Assembly (NCBI GenBank): GCA_963678135.1
Contig: OY782667.1
Coordinates: 62,001-126,000, forward strand
Source: JAHJKV01 sp963678135
GTDB lineage: Bacteria; Desulfobacterota; Desulfovibrionia; Desulfovibrionales; Desulfovibrionaceae
Length of the DNA stretch: 64,000 bases
Reading direction: 5' to 3'
The notes beneath the pieces are model-generated. The model was not told the DNA's origin. It saw only the letters and a program-made list of their open reading frames with translations, and ran no database searches. The stretch's first letter is position 1, and each line of letters begins with the position of its first letter. This document shows, one piece after another, positions 1 through 8,264 of this stretch. Position numbers and translations under genes: made by a program.

Positions 1-278
1 ACGCTGTGATTTTGAATATCTGGATTCAAAAAATCTTTAATTACGGTAAATGTATCTTTACCTGGTTCGCTTACTGTTTTGGTTTGTACGGCTTTGCCAT
101 CAACAAGCCAAGTAATCACAAAATCATCTTCTATAATCTGCCTATTTGCTTCAAACTCCACCACAAGAGTCTCACCTATAAAGACGTACTCAATCTCGTG
201 TGTTACATCTGCATAAGCAAGCTGAGACACGATCAAAAGGAAAAAGACAGAAAGAATAAATTTTGTATAATGTCGCAT
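1..278 (-). CDS. Exported Ig-like surface protein, partial (3' end beyond window)
   Basis: This frame opens with ATG at 278 and stays open to the window edge (92 codons visible). It starts MRHYTKFILSVFFLLI and continues to a likely signal-peptidase site after AYA, so it is probably Sec-exported. The mature part, beginning DVTHEIEYVF, alternates short hydrophobic strands and contains an ITWLVDGKAV stretch of the kind seen in Ig-like or cadherin-like beta-sandwich domains. A GAGAAG ribosome site lies just upstream. It begins 24 bp after the stop of the inverse-autotransporter gene in the same direction, so the two are probably one operon, and it may be the exposed partner of that barrel. The domain name is inference from strand pattern; the reading frame and signal peptide are direct. 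Confidence 0.7.
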   Translation of the reverse strand, partial: MRHYTKFILSVFFLLIVSQLAYADVTHEIEYVFIGETLVVEFEANRQIIEDDFVITWLVDGKAVQTKTVSEPGKDTFTVIKDFLNPDIQNHS

Positions 279-302
279 AGTACTTCTCACGTTTTTTTAT
301 AA

Positions 303-1736
303 CTATTTGCGTTCAAATCGTGTTATCACTATTCCTAATGCTTTTCCTTCAGCTGAAACACGCCGTTCAAAGACGATCTCATTTTGCCTATATACAAGGT
401 CATCCATTTTATCACGAACACTGAAGCCGGCTACATAATTTGGAGTTTCAAAAATAGTATCTATCTCTTCAAGGGCAACAGAAAATTGCGCTACAATCTT
501 TGTTTCCTGTAAATTCGTTCCCAAAGCTCTAGAATGTATCAAAGCAAAGTTAATTGCCTTCCAAGGATTCCATTTGAGTCCAAATTCCACGCCATCAGGA
601 TTGGAAACATACTTATCATCACCGTATACATCGACTGTATCACCATACCACTTAAAGTACTTCGTATTCCAAGTTACAGAAGGTAAAAAGGAAAAACGCC
701 CTGTTAAGCCGAAGTCAAAACCCTCGGCAGCACGCTCTTCCAAATATGGATGCTGATAAGCATCTTTCCATTCTGTGAGCGGAAGATAATAGTTAAAATA
801 TGTATCCAGTATACTTGTTTTTATTTCTGCGCCTACACCACCGCGAAGGTGATAGCCCATAAAATCATAATCCCAGAAAATATTTGTCCCCCAAAGCCAA
901 GTTTCATCAGCACTTAAGCTCCGAAACCCCAAGCCAAAGTTGCCGATAAATCTATCCTGCTTATATCTTCCGCCAACTTGCGAAAAGAATAAATTGCCGT
1001 CTTTGTCGATTTCATCAAAGGTAAGCAGCGCATCTGTATGAATGCTCCCTGAACCTCCAACAGGAAGTTCATATTTGACTTCTATGGTCTTGACCCAGGG
1101 CAGTTCCCGTACCTCTTCGACAGTGGCATCAGCAACAGCACGACCAGCAAGGCGTGCATAGCGCATTTGAAGCTCTTCAGTATCAACCGACTGTTCTTCG
1201 CTCAGCGCATTTCCAAATTGCTCTGTGAGATGCCTTGCCTCAGCCGTGAGATTATCTTGACTCAAGAGAGTTTTAATATTTTGAAAAACTTTTCCGCTCC
1301 AATCTTGTGAGCTGGATTTTTTTATAATAGGCTGCTCGCTTGGCAATGCACTTTCAGTATTCTCTTGCACATAGGGTTCATTATCAAAAGGAATCATCTC
1401 CTGCTGCGTGTCGTCGGCTGCAACTTGGAGAACTTCCAAATTTTCTTCGGAATTTGAAAGTTGCGCTACTTCCAAAGTTTCTTCTGGCGCAGCAATTTCT
1501 TCTTGCACGACAATTTCTTCTGGCACAGCTAAATTGGCATTAGGACTGATACTTTGATTGAAATCAGTAGCCGTGTCTTGTGCGCTTGAGGAAGTACTTT
1601 CAGTTGCGGATAATGCGAGCTGAAGCAGCTCAAAATCACCTTGTGTTTGTTGCACCGGCTTAATATTATAAGCAGATACGGCAGGCACTAAAGTAGCGAG
1701 TAATAAAAATGTAGTGATGGGTATTGTTAGTCTCAT
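303..1736 (-). CDS. Inverse autotransporter beta-barrel protein (intimin/invasin-type)
   Basis: The 477-residue protein begins with a signal peptide (MRLTIPITTFLLLATLVPAVSA). An acidic low-complexity region rich in E, Q, S and A follows to about residue 140, with repeated EEIVVQEEIAAPEE-like runs. From about residue 205 to the end it has the signature of the inverse autotransporter barrel (type Ve secretion): strands such as GNFGLGFRSL, WLWGTNIFWDYDF and HLRGGVGAEIK, each ending in aromatic residues. Intimins and invasins normally carry their passenger C-terminal to the barrel, but this protein stops right after the last strand (ALGIVITRFERK). The next gene downstream encodes a separate exported Ig-like protein. 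It is expected in the outer membrane. The family call is firm; the biological role is unknown. Confidence 0.8.
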   Translation of the reverse strand: MRLTIPITTFLLLATLVPAVSAYNIKPVQQTQGDFELLQLALSATESTSSSAQDTATDFNQSISPNANLAVPEEIVVQEEIAAPEETLEVAQLSNSEENLEVLQVAADDTQQEMIPFDNEPYVQENTESALPSEQPIIKKSSSQDWSGKVFQNIKTLLSQDNLTAEARHLTEQFGNALSEEQSVDTEELQMRYARLAGRAVADATVEEVRELPWVKTIEVKYELPVGGSGSIHTDALLTFDEIDKDGNLFFSQVGGRYKQDRFIGNFGLGFRSLSADETWLWGTNIFWDYDFMGYHLRGGVGAEIKTSILDTYFNYYLPLTEWKDAYQHPYLEERAAEGFDFGLTGRFSFLPSVTWNTKYFKWYGDTVDVYGDDKYVSNPDGVEFGLKWNPWKAINFALIHSRALGTNLQETKIVAQFSVALEEIDTIFETPNYVAGFSVRDKMDDLVYRQNEIVFERRVSAEGKALGIVITRFERK

Positions 1737-2033
1737 CTTCTTCTCTCTTTCCTTTTTTTACAACCATTCTCGAAGATTGCCTTGACCTCCTACTACACCC
1801 AAAGCAAAAACTTTTGCCTCTGGAGAAGACAACTGTAGTTGCTACAATGAAGCACCTAAAACATCCTAGCCCGCAGGCTTTTCAAGAGCTCCAAGCTCTA
1901 ACCTCCATAGCAATTAAACCTCTACATAAGAAATATACGGTACGAAATCTGTGTTTGTCTAGTGATATACGAATTTTTTTTATTTTTTTTAATTTTGGCA
2001 GTTCATTGATACCCCTCAAAACAGTACTTTTGC
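1737..2033. other. Intergenic stretch upstream of the autotransporter operon
   Basis: No convincing gene is visible. Open frames here have no ribosome site and run into the repeat element that follows. The stretch should hold the promoter of the minus-strand surface operon, but I could not pick a clear -35/-10 pair. It ends in the palindrome TTTGCCCGGGCAAA (2030-2043), where the repeat element begins. Confidence 0.4.
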
Positions 2034-2320
2034 CCGGGCAAACGCATATAAATTTTGAGGACAATACTTCCTGCTCATTCTATTGTTTTCCGCCCTTTTG
2101 TCATCCTGCGCGTAAGTCGCAGGAGCCAGTTCTTCGCTCTTATTTTCTTCTTTTTTGCCTTTTTCTCTTCCATTCTCTTTTTTTGCTTCTTCTCGTACTG
2201 CGTCAAAGCCTCTCAGCTCGGCTCTGCTGGATTCTGCGACTTCGCGCAGAATGACGGAGGGGAGGATTATTTTCTCAGCTCGACTCTGCTGGATTTTCAC
2301 GACTTACGCTCTTCAATGAC
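2034..2320. repeat. Inverted-terminal-repeat element, copy A (right end not found)
   Basis: The left end CCGGGCAAACGCATATAAAT at 2034 matches the family terminus CAGGGCAAACGCATATAAA with one change. Inside are a hairpin arm at 2100-2129 (ATCCTGCG/CGCAGG stem), a polypyrimidine tract, the opposite arm at 2227-2255 (CTGGATTCTGCG...CAGAATGAC) and a degenerate third arm at 2289-2320. No right terminus (GTTTGCCCTG) follows, so this copy appears truncated. It lies between sat and the surface operon and overlaps neither. Confidence 0.7.
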
Positions 2321-2389
2321 AGAGGAGGTGTGGGGTGGCAGGGCAGGCCTGACAAAGTGGCTCTTCGCAGACAACGCAGCAAAAAGTAC

Positions 2390-2422
2390 AAAAAAAAGGG
2401 GGTTGCATACACAAACCCCCTT
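2390..2422 (-). terminator. Rho-independent terminator of sat
   Basis: Read on the minus strand, AAGGGGGTT pairs with AACCCCCTT around an 8-nt loop, followed by a run of eight T. It begins 24 bp after the sat stop codon. Confidence 0.85.
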
Positions 2423-2445
2423 AGAATACTCAGCGTACAAAACGC

Positions 2446-3720
2446 TTATTTCATATCAGCGCCAGAAGCAGCTTTTTGCATCTTCACTTCAACTTTCTCA
2501 GTCAAGGAACCGTAGTAGCCACGCAGGATTTCCAGAACTTCGTCACGACCAAAGTGGTCAACAACTTCAGCACCTTCGGAAAGGGCTTTACGCAGCTTGG
2601 TACCAGAAAGAATAACGCGATCTTCCTTGGTATGTGGGCAAGTACGCATGGAAGCCATGCCGTCACACTTATAGCAGTAGAAGGTCCAGTCAATTTTCAT
2701 TGGCTGGCAAAGCAGGGCTTTACCTTCTTCAGCAGGAGTAGGAATGCGGTCAAAGATTTCTTGTGCTTCAAACAGACCGTAGAAATCGCCAACACCAGCA
2801 TGGTCACGACCAATAAGCATATTATTGATACCGTAGTTCTGACGGAAGGTAGCATGGAGCAGGCCTTCACGAGGACCAGCATAACGCATATCCAGAGGAT
2901 AACCAGCATTGATAACGTTTTCAGGGACAAAGTAGCCGTCAATCAAAGTCTGAATGCACTTAATGCGAACATCACCAGGAATGTCGCCGGGTTTCAAATT
3001 GCCGATAAGGGAATGGATGACAACGCCATCGCATACTTCAACAGCGATTTTGGCCAAATATTCATGGGAGCGGTGCATGGGGTTACGCAGTTGCAAAGCA
3101 GCAACATTAGACCAACCACGTTCATCCATTTGGGCGCGAATCTGAGCAGGAGTCAGATATACGCCGGGGAAACGGTCAGCATAATTGCCTTCGGAAAGAA
3201 CTTTTACTGGACCAGCCAAGTTGTACTTACCTTGAGCCATGACCATCTGTACGCCGGGATGATCTTCAAGAGCGACTTTCCAGAAAACATCGTCAGCTGA
3301 ATCTTCGCCTTGGCCTTTGTAGACCTTTTCACTTTCCCATTTTTTGTCAGCGTCGGTCATTTCATATTTTTCTTCTACCTTCATGGTAGCGTAAATAATG
3401 CCGTCAGCAGCCTGCAAAGCAATTTCATCGCCAACTGCAACGCTTTCATCATCAGTGTCCAAAGTGATGGGAACCGGCCAGAATGTGCCGTCAGCCATCA
3501 AGAAATTCTCGCAAACGCCTTTCCAATCAGCTTTGGTCATGAAACCGCTTAACGGGGAAAAACCACCGATACCCATCATGATACAGTCGCCTTTGGCGCG
3601 GTCAGAAATAGCAATTTTTTTCAAGCCTTCAGCTTTCTTTACTTCAGCCTGAAGCTCAGATCCTTCGAGTAGGCAGCAAACAAGTCCTTTGCCACCATGA
3701 GGGGGTACTAGTTTCGACAT
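2446..3720 (-). CDS. sat: Sulfate adenylyltransferase (ATP sulfurylase)
   Basis: Sat activates sulfate with ATP to form adenosine 5'-phosphosulfate (APS) and pyrophosphate, the entry step of dissimilatory sulfate reduction in the cytoplasm. The 424-residue protein shows the nucleotide-binding motifs of the family: LQLRNPMHRSHEY near residue 205 (QxRNPxHxxH) and GRDHAGVGDFYG near residue 305. A C-terminal Cys cluster, CYKCDGMASMRTC, is typical of the homo-oligomeric prokaryotic enzyme. The ATG at 3720 is preceded by GGAGGA. The gene is monocistronic, ends in its own terminator, and is divergent from aprBA across a 586-bp intergenic region. Length and motifs are normal for Desulfovibrionaceae. 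Confidence 0.97.
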   Translation of the reverse strand: MSKLVPPHGGKGLVCCLLEGSELQAEVKKAEGLKKIAISDRAKGDCIMMGIGGFSPLSGFMTKADWKGVCENFLMADGTFWPVPITLDTDDESVAVGDEIALQAADGIIYATMKVEEKYEMTDADKKWESEKVYKGQGEDSADDVFWKVALEDHPGVQMVMAQGKYNLAGPVKVLSEGNYADRFPGVYLTPAQIRAQMDERGWSNVAALQLRNPMHRSHEYLAKIAVEVCDGVVIHSLIGNLKPGDIPGDVRIKCIQTLIDGYFVPENVINAGYPLDMRYAGPREGLLHATFRQNYGINNMLIGRDHAGVGDFYGLFEAQEIFDRIPTPAEEGKALLCQPMKIDWTFYCYKCDGMASMRTCPHTKEDRVILSGTKLRKALSEGAEVVDHFGRDEVLEILRGYYGSLTEKVEVKMQKAASGADMK

Positions 3721-4306
3721 GTCGTGTCCTCCATTGTATGGATATATTATGCCCTACAGCCTTAATAATTTGCGACCAGGCAACAACACCATGGACGCAG
3801 GTTTTCAAAATAGAAAACGTGTGTTTTATGCCCAGATTGTGAATCTTGTGTCAAGCCCAAAATTTTTATTATAATGAGACAGGTTTTTTGAAATTCTTTT
3901 TTATTGTAAAATATCCCAAAAAAAAGAAGAAAAACATAACGCAGGAAACATAAAAGTAGAAAAAACAAACTGGAATAGAACTTTATACACAGTTATTTCA
4001 GGTCATTAGATGTTTTTTATAACTACTTGCAAAAAAAAGTGTATACGAAAAAATTAAAATATACTTGAGCCTGTATGTTTTTAAGCAGGAAGAAAATTTT
4101 TATTATTAGTTTACTAGAAATCAAGCGGTTATAGAGTTTGATAGGAGCTTGTTCAAAAATTCACTTCCTCCTTGACACCTTGTCAAGGGCTTGATAGTTC
4201 TTCGCATTCAAATCCCCTTGCATAGGGGAAGTTGAGTTATTTTGATGGTAATGGATTTGTCGGTAACTGTGTTTCAGTTTTTAACCTTATCTTAGGAGGA
4301 TATGCT
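3721..4306. promoter_or_regulatory. Divergent sat / aprBA control region
   Basis: This 586-bp AT-rich stretch carries no gene. It must hold the promoters of sat (leftward) and aprBA (rightward). On the minus strand, TTGACA (3854-3849) is followed 17-18 bp later by an AT-rich CATAAA and could be the sat -35/-10. The same TTGACA is half of an imperfect dyad TTGACA-N6-TCACAA (3854-3837). On the plus strand a perfect dyad sits at 4170-4188 (separate entry). Confidence 0.5.
4170..4188. promoter_or_regulatory. Perfect 8-bp inverted repeat upstream of aprB (possible operator)
   Basis: CCTTGACA-CCT-TGTCAAGG is a perfect 8-bp dyad with a 3-nt centre, about 120 bp before the aprB start. Its TTGAC...GTCAA shape resembles boxes of CRP/FNR-family regulators; HcpR has been predicted to control sat and apr genes in Desulfovibrio. 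The spacing here is one base shorter than the HcpR box as I remember it. TTGACA could equally serve as a -35 element overlapped by an operator. Confidence 0.45.
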
Positions 4307-4807
4307 ATGCCGACCTTCGTCAACCCGGAGAAATGTGACGGCTGCAAGGGTGGCGAAAAGACCGCTTGCATGTACATTTGCCCCAATGATCTCATGATCC
4401 TGGACCCCAACGAAATGAAGGCCTATAACCAGGAACCCGAGGCTTGCTGGGAATGTTACAGCTGCGTCAAAATTTGCCCCCAAGGTGCCATTGAAGCCCG
4501 CCCTTACGGCGACTTCGCCCCTCTCGGCGGTACCTGCATCCCCATGCGCTCCGCAGAAGACATTATGTGGACCGTTAAATTCCGTAATGGTTCCGTAAAG
4601 CGGTTCAAGTTCCCCATTCGTACCACCCCTGAAGGTTCTATCAAGCCTTTTGATGGTAAACCTGAAGCTGGCGATTTGGACAGCGAATTGCTCTTTACTG
4701 AGACTGAGCTCACCGCACCCAAGGAAGCTCTGGGCCAGAAAATCGACGTTACCGAAGCCGATATGTCTCGGACTTGGAAAGACGGCGAAACCGATTTTGG
4801 TGTGTAG
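4307..4807 (+). CDS. aprB: Adenylylsulfate reductase beta subunit
   Basis: AprB is the iron-sulfur subunit that carries electrons to the FAD of AprA for reduction of APS to sulfite and AMP. Two [4Fe-4S] clusters are ligated by CDGCKGGEKTACMYICP near residue 10 and CWECYSCVKICPQGAI near residue 47. The C-terminal third lacks cysteines and forms the tail that wraps AprA. I start it at ATG 4307 because AGGAGGA lies 8 nt upstream and the protein then begins MPTFVNPEKCDGC like known AprB. An in-frame upstream ATG at 4232 would add 25 residues and has no ribosome site. It is 166 residues long, normal for the family, and 57 bp from aprA. Confidence 0.96.
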   Translation: MPTFVNPEKCDGCKGGEKTACMYICPNDLMILDPNEMKAYNQEPEACWECYSCVKICPQGAIEARPYGDFAPLGGTCIPMRSAEDIMWTVKFRNGSVKRFKFPIRTTPEGSIKPFDGKPEAGDLDSELLFTETELTAPKEALGQKIDVTEADMSRTWKDGETDFGV

Positions 4808-4864
4808 TCCGTATTGGGCGAAAACGAATCAAGAGACTTGAACAACCTACATTAGGAGGGAAAT

Positions 4865-6856
4865 ATGCCTCTGCTTCCTATCAAAGAAGCTTCCAAAGGT
4901 GTTGCTCTTGCCGAGCCTGAAGTTATCGAAATGCACTCCGACATCATTATGGTCGGCGGTGGCATGGGTAACTGTGGTGCGGCTTTTGAGGCTGTTCGTT
5001 GGGCTGATAAATATGCCAGCGATCTGTCTATCATGCTTTTTGACAAAGCCGCTCTCGAGCGTTCCGGTGCTGTTGCACAGGGCTTGTCTGCTATCAACAC
5101 CTATCTTGGTGACAACGATGCTGACGATTACGTCCGCATGGTTCGTACCGACCTTATGGGTCTTGTCCGTGAAGACTTGATCTATGACCTCGGTCGTCAC
5201 GTTGATGATTCTGTTCATCTGTTTGAAGAGTGGGGCTTGCCCTGCTGGATCAAAAAAGACGGCAAAAACGTTGACGGTGCCAAAGCTAAAGCACAAGGTT
5301 TGTCCTTGCGTAATGGCGATGAATGCGTCCGTTCTGGTCGCTGGCAGATGATGATCAACGGTGAATCCTATAAGTGCATCGTGGCTGAAGCTGCCAAGAT
5401 GGCTTTGGGTGAAGACCGTTATCTCGAACGTGTTTTTATCGTAAAAATGCTTTTGGATGCCAATGAGCCTAACCGCATTGCCGGTGCTGTTGGTTTCTCC
5501 ACTCGTGAAAACAAAGTATATGTCATTACCTGTAATGCTGCTGTTGTAGCTTGCGGTGGTGCTGTGAACGTATACCGTCCCCGTTCCACCGGTGAAGGTA
5601 TGGGTCGCGCTTGGTATCCTGTTTGGAACGCTGGTTCCACATATACCATGGTAGCCCAAGTTGGCGGCGAAATGACCATGATGGAAAACCGCTTCGTTCC
5701 TGCCCGTTTCAAAGACGGTTACGGCCCGGTTGGCGCATGGTTCCTACTTTTCAAAGCCAAAGCTACAAACTACAAGGGTGAAGACTACTGCGAAACTAAC
5801 CGTGCTATGCTCAAACCTTATGAGGATCGCGGTTATGCTAAGGGTCACGTCATCCCCACTTGCTTGCGTAACCACATGATGCTTCGCGAAATGCGCGAAG
5901 GTCGTGGTCCTATTTACATGGACACCAAGACTGCCCTTTTGACCACTTTTGAGACCATGTCTCCTGAAGAACAAAAGCATCTTGAGTCCGAGGCTTGGGA
6001 AGACTTCCTCGACATGTGCGTTGGTCAGGCTAACCTTTGGGCTGCCACGAACTGTGCACCTGAAGAGCGTGGTTCTGAAATCATGCCTACTGAGCCTTAT
6101 TTGCTCGGTTCTCACTCCGGTTGCTGTGGCATCTGGGTTTCTGGACCGGACGAAGCTTGGGTTCCTGAAGAATACAAGGTTAAAGCTGATAACGGTAAAG
6201 TTTACAACCGTATGACTACTGTTAACGGTTTGTTCACCTGCGCTGATGGCGTTGGTGCTTCCGGACACAAATTCTCCTCCGGCTCTCATGCTGAAGGTCG
6301 TATTGTTGGTAAGCAGATGGTTCGCTGGTGCGTTGACCATAAAGACTTCAAGCCTGCCTTGAAAGTTTCTGCTGCTGATCTCGTAAAAGAAATCTACCAA
6401 CCTTGGTACACCTACGAAGAGAATAAGGGCGGTTCCACTGATCCTGTTGTGAACCCAGCTTACATCACTCCTAAGAACTTCATGATGCGCCTCATTAAGT
6501 GCACCGATGAATACGGTGGTGGTGTTTCTACTTTGTACATGACTTCTAAAGCCCTGCTGAACACTGGTTTCTGGCTGCTTTCCATGTTGGAAGAAGATTC
6601 CCAGAAACTTGCTGCTCGTGACTTGCACGAATTGATGCGTTGCTGGGAACAATTCCACCGTCTGTGGACTGTACGCCTGCATATGCAGCACATTGAGTTC
6701 CGCGAAGAATCCCGTTACCCGGGCTTCTACTATCGTGGTGACTTCATGGGCTTGGATGATTCCAAGTGGAAGTGCTTTGTGAACTCCAAGTATGATCCTG
6801 AAAAAGGTGAAACTACTATATTCAAAAAGCCTTACTACCAGATCATCCCCGTCTAA
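4865..6856 (+). CDS. aprA: Adenylylsulfate reductase alpha subunit
   Basis: AprA is the flavoprotein catalytic subunit that reduces APS to sulfite and AMP in the cytoplasm. The 663-residue protein has the fumarate-reductase-type FAD fold: DIIMVGGGMGNCGAAFEA near residue 27 binds the ADP part of FAD. Other conserved stretches include ERSGAVAQGLSAINTYLG, FVPARFKDGYGPVGAW and ASGHKFSSGSHAEGRIVG. The start has AGGAGGG 5 nt upstream. It forms an operon with aprB and is followed 16 bp later by a strong hairpin terminator before qmoA. Sequence and length match the Desulfovibrionaceae enzyme and nothing is missing. Confidence 0.98.
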   Translation: MPLLPIKEASKGVALAEPEVIEMHSDIIMVGGGMGNCGAAFEAVRWADKYASDLSIMLFDKAALERSGAVAQGLSAINTYLGDNDADDYVRMVRTDLMGLVREDLIYDLGRHVDDSVHLFEEWGLPCWIKKDGKNVDGAKAKAQGLSLRNGDECVRSGRWQMMINGESYKCIVAEAAKMALGEDRYLERVFIVKMLLDANEPNRIAGAVGFSTRENKVYVITCNAAVVACGGAVNVYRPRSTGEGMGRAWYPVWNAGSTYTMVAQVGGEMTMMENRFVPARFKDGYGPVGAWFLLFKAKATNYKGEDYCETNRAMLKPYEDRGYAKGHVIPTCLRNHMMLREMREGRGPIYMDTKTALLTTFETMSPEEQKHLESEAWEDFLDMCVGQANLWAATNCAPEERGSEIMPTEPYLLGSHSGCCGIWVSGPDEAWVPEEYKVKADNGKVYNRMTTVNGLFTCADGVGASGHKFSSGSHAEGRIVGKQMVRWCVDHKDFKPALKVSAADLVKEIYQPWYTYEENKGGSTDPVVNPAYITPKNFMMRLIKCTDEYGGGVSTLYMTSKALLNTGFWLLSMLEEDSQKLAARDLHELMRCWEQFHRLWTVRLHMQHIEFREESRYPGFYYRGDFMGLDDSKWKCFVNSKYDPEKGETTIFKKPYYQIIPV

Positions 6857-6872
6857 GTCGGGATTGAATATT

Positions 6873-6906
6873 AAGGCGGCTGTGGATTTTCCGCAGCCGC
6901 CTTTTT
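6873..6906 (+). terminator. Terminator between aprA and qmoA
   Basis: AAGGCGGCTGTGGA pairs with TCCGCAGCCGCCTT (14 bp, one G-U) across a short loop and is followed by TTTTTCT. It should end most aprBA transcripts before the qmo genes. Confidence 0.88.
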
Positions 6907-6920
6907 CTAAACCACGGGGC

Positions 6921-6978
6921 AAAATGGTCTGATCCCGGGCTAGGAGCTGAGTTTCCTCGTCCGGGTTGAGGCCATTTT
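6921..6978 (+). promoter_or_regulatory. Long hairpin in the qmoA leader
   Basis: A 10-bp outer stem (AAAATGGTCT with GAGGCCATTTT) encloses CCCGG/CCGGG (6934-6938 with 6961-6965) and AGGA/TCCT (6942-6945 with 6954-6957). It has no T-run, so it is not a simple terminator. It ends 38 bp before the qmoA start. It could be an operator, an RNA-stabilising structure or an attenuator; which one cannot be told from sequence. Confidence 0.4.
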
Positions 6979-7016
6979 ATGGCTTGGGCATCATAGAAAT
7001 CTAGGGAGGAATGAGA

Positions 7017-8261
7017 ATGTCGAATAACAGTATTCTCGTGATCGGTGGAGGATTCGCAGGAATCACCACTGCCTTGGAGGCCGCTGAACTCGGGTACGAT
7101 GTAATAATCGTTGAAAAGAACCCGTATCTTGGCGGAAGAGTGGCACAATTAAATCAGTATTTTCCTAAATTGTGTCCCCCCTCCTGTGGACTTGAGATTC
7201 AATTTCAAAGGATAAAAAACAATCCCAGGGTTAAATTCCTAACCTTGGCCGAGGTGACCGCGGTTAACGGTTCGGTTGGAAACTACACGGTTGATGTTAA
7301 AATCAGTCCACGCCATGTCAATGAAAAATGTACATGCTGCGGAAAATGTGTAGAGGCTGCAAGCACCACAGTTCCCAGTGAATTTGATTTTGGCGTAGGT
7401 GAACGCAAAACAGCCTACACAACGCATCTTTTTGCATTTCCACAACGCTATGTTGTTGATACAACACATGCTGATCAAACTGAACTTGCTGCGATTAAGG
7501 CTGCATGTCCGTATGATGCAGTGGATTTGGATGAAACTCAAAAGACCCAAACCTTTACTGTGGGCACTATTATTGTAGCTACTGGCTGGAAGCCTTATCC
7601 GCTTGAAAAACTCAGCAACTTAGGTGCCGGAAAACTGCCAAATGTTATTTCCAATATGCAGATGGAACGCTTGGCAGCTCCAAGTGGTCCTACTGATGGT
7701 CAAATCTTACGTCCCAGTGACAGTAAAGAACCACAGCGGATAGCCTTTGTGCAATGCGCTGGTTCCCGTGACCAAAATCACTTGAATTATTGCTCATATA
7801 TTTGTTGCATGGCTTCCTTAAAGCAACTCAAGTATGTACGCGAACGATACCCCAATGCCCAAGTGACTATTTACTATATTGATCTGCGTACCCCTGGTCG
7901 CTATGATAAATTCAAGGCTTTGGCCATTGATGACCCGAACCTTTCTCTTGTAAAGGGAAAAGTAGCGGAAATTGTTGAAGACAAAGATAACAATCCAATT
8001 GTCACAGTGGAAAACGCAACAACTGGGATTAAGAGTGATGAAACTTTTGATCTTGTTGTTTTGGCTACTGGTATGCAGCCTTCTTTGGCCGGAGAAAAAT
8101 TGCCAATAAGCACAACTCTGGATGATGAAGGGTTTGTCATCGGAGAGGACGCCGGCATTCTTGCTGCGGGTTGCTCTAAGCAGCCTTTGGACGTCATGAA
8201 AACGGCTCAAGCCGCTACTGGTGCTGCTCTTAAAGCCATTCAAAACGTGGTGGGGAGGTAA
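7017..8261 (+). CDS. qmoA: Quinone-interacting membrane-bound oxidoreductase subunit A
   Basis: QmoA is a soluble HdrA-like flavoprotein of the complex that links the menaquinone pool to AprBA. The FAD-binding glycine motif ILVIGGGFAGITTALEAAE is at residues 6-24. Next come NPYLGGRVAQLNQYFPKLCPPSCG, as in HdrA-type proteins, and CTCCGKC near residue 105. A second nucleotide-binding region ends in LATGMQPSLAGEK near residue 345. I chose ATG 7017 over ATG 7011 because GGGAGGA ends 7 nt before 7017 and touches 7011. The protein is 414 residues, as usual. It is 3 bp from qmoB and lies behind the apr terminator and leader hairpin. Confidence 0.95.
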   Translation: MSNNSILVIGGGFAGITTALEAAELGYDVIIVEKNPYLGGRVAQLNQYFPKLCPPSCGLEIQFQRIKNNPRVKFLTLAEVTAVNGSVGNYTVDVKISPRHVNEKCTCCGKCVEAASTTVPSEFDFGVGERKTAYTTHLFAFPQRYVVDTTHADQTELAAIKAACPYDAVDLDETQKTQTFTVGTIIVATGWKPYPLEKLSNLGAGKLPNVISNMQMERLAAPSGPTDGQILRPSDSKEPQRIAFVQCAGSRDQNHLNYCSYICCMASLKQLKYVRERYPNAQVTIYYIDLRTPGRYDKFKALAIDDPNLSLVKGKVAEIVEDKDNNPIVTVENATTGIKSDETFDLVVLATGMQPSLAGEKLPISTTLDDEGFVIGEDAGILAAGCSKQPLDVMKTAQAATGAALKAIQNVVGR

Positions 8262-8264
8262 ATC

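Noticed and set aside
6..302. 98-codon plus-strand frame at the left edge
   Set aside because: It is the reverse of the Ig-like surface gene, which has a clear signal peptide and ribosome site on the minus strand.
1745..1960. Riboswitch in the leader of the autotransporter operon
   Set aside because: The leader is long and has a few short stems, but no conserved core of the cyclic di-GMP or other riboswitch classes I know could be placed.
1724..2615. Several overlapping open frames in 1724-2615, including a 176-codon and a 186-codon plus-strand frame
   Set aside because: They run through polypyrimidine and hairpin repeat sequence, giving low-complexity F/S-rich products without ribosome sites.
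5744..6922. 392-codon minus-strand frame across aprA, and a 270-codon one at 4847-5659
   Set aside because: Both are opposite the strongly conserved aprA gene and arise from its codon bias. The 274-codon plus-strand frame across sat (2476-3300) is rejected for the same reason.
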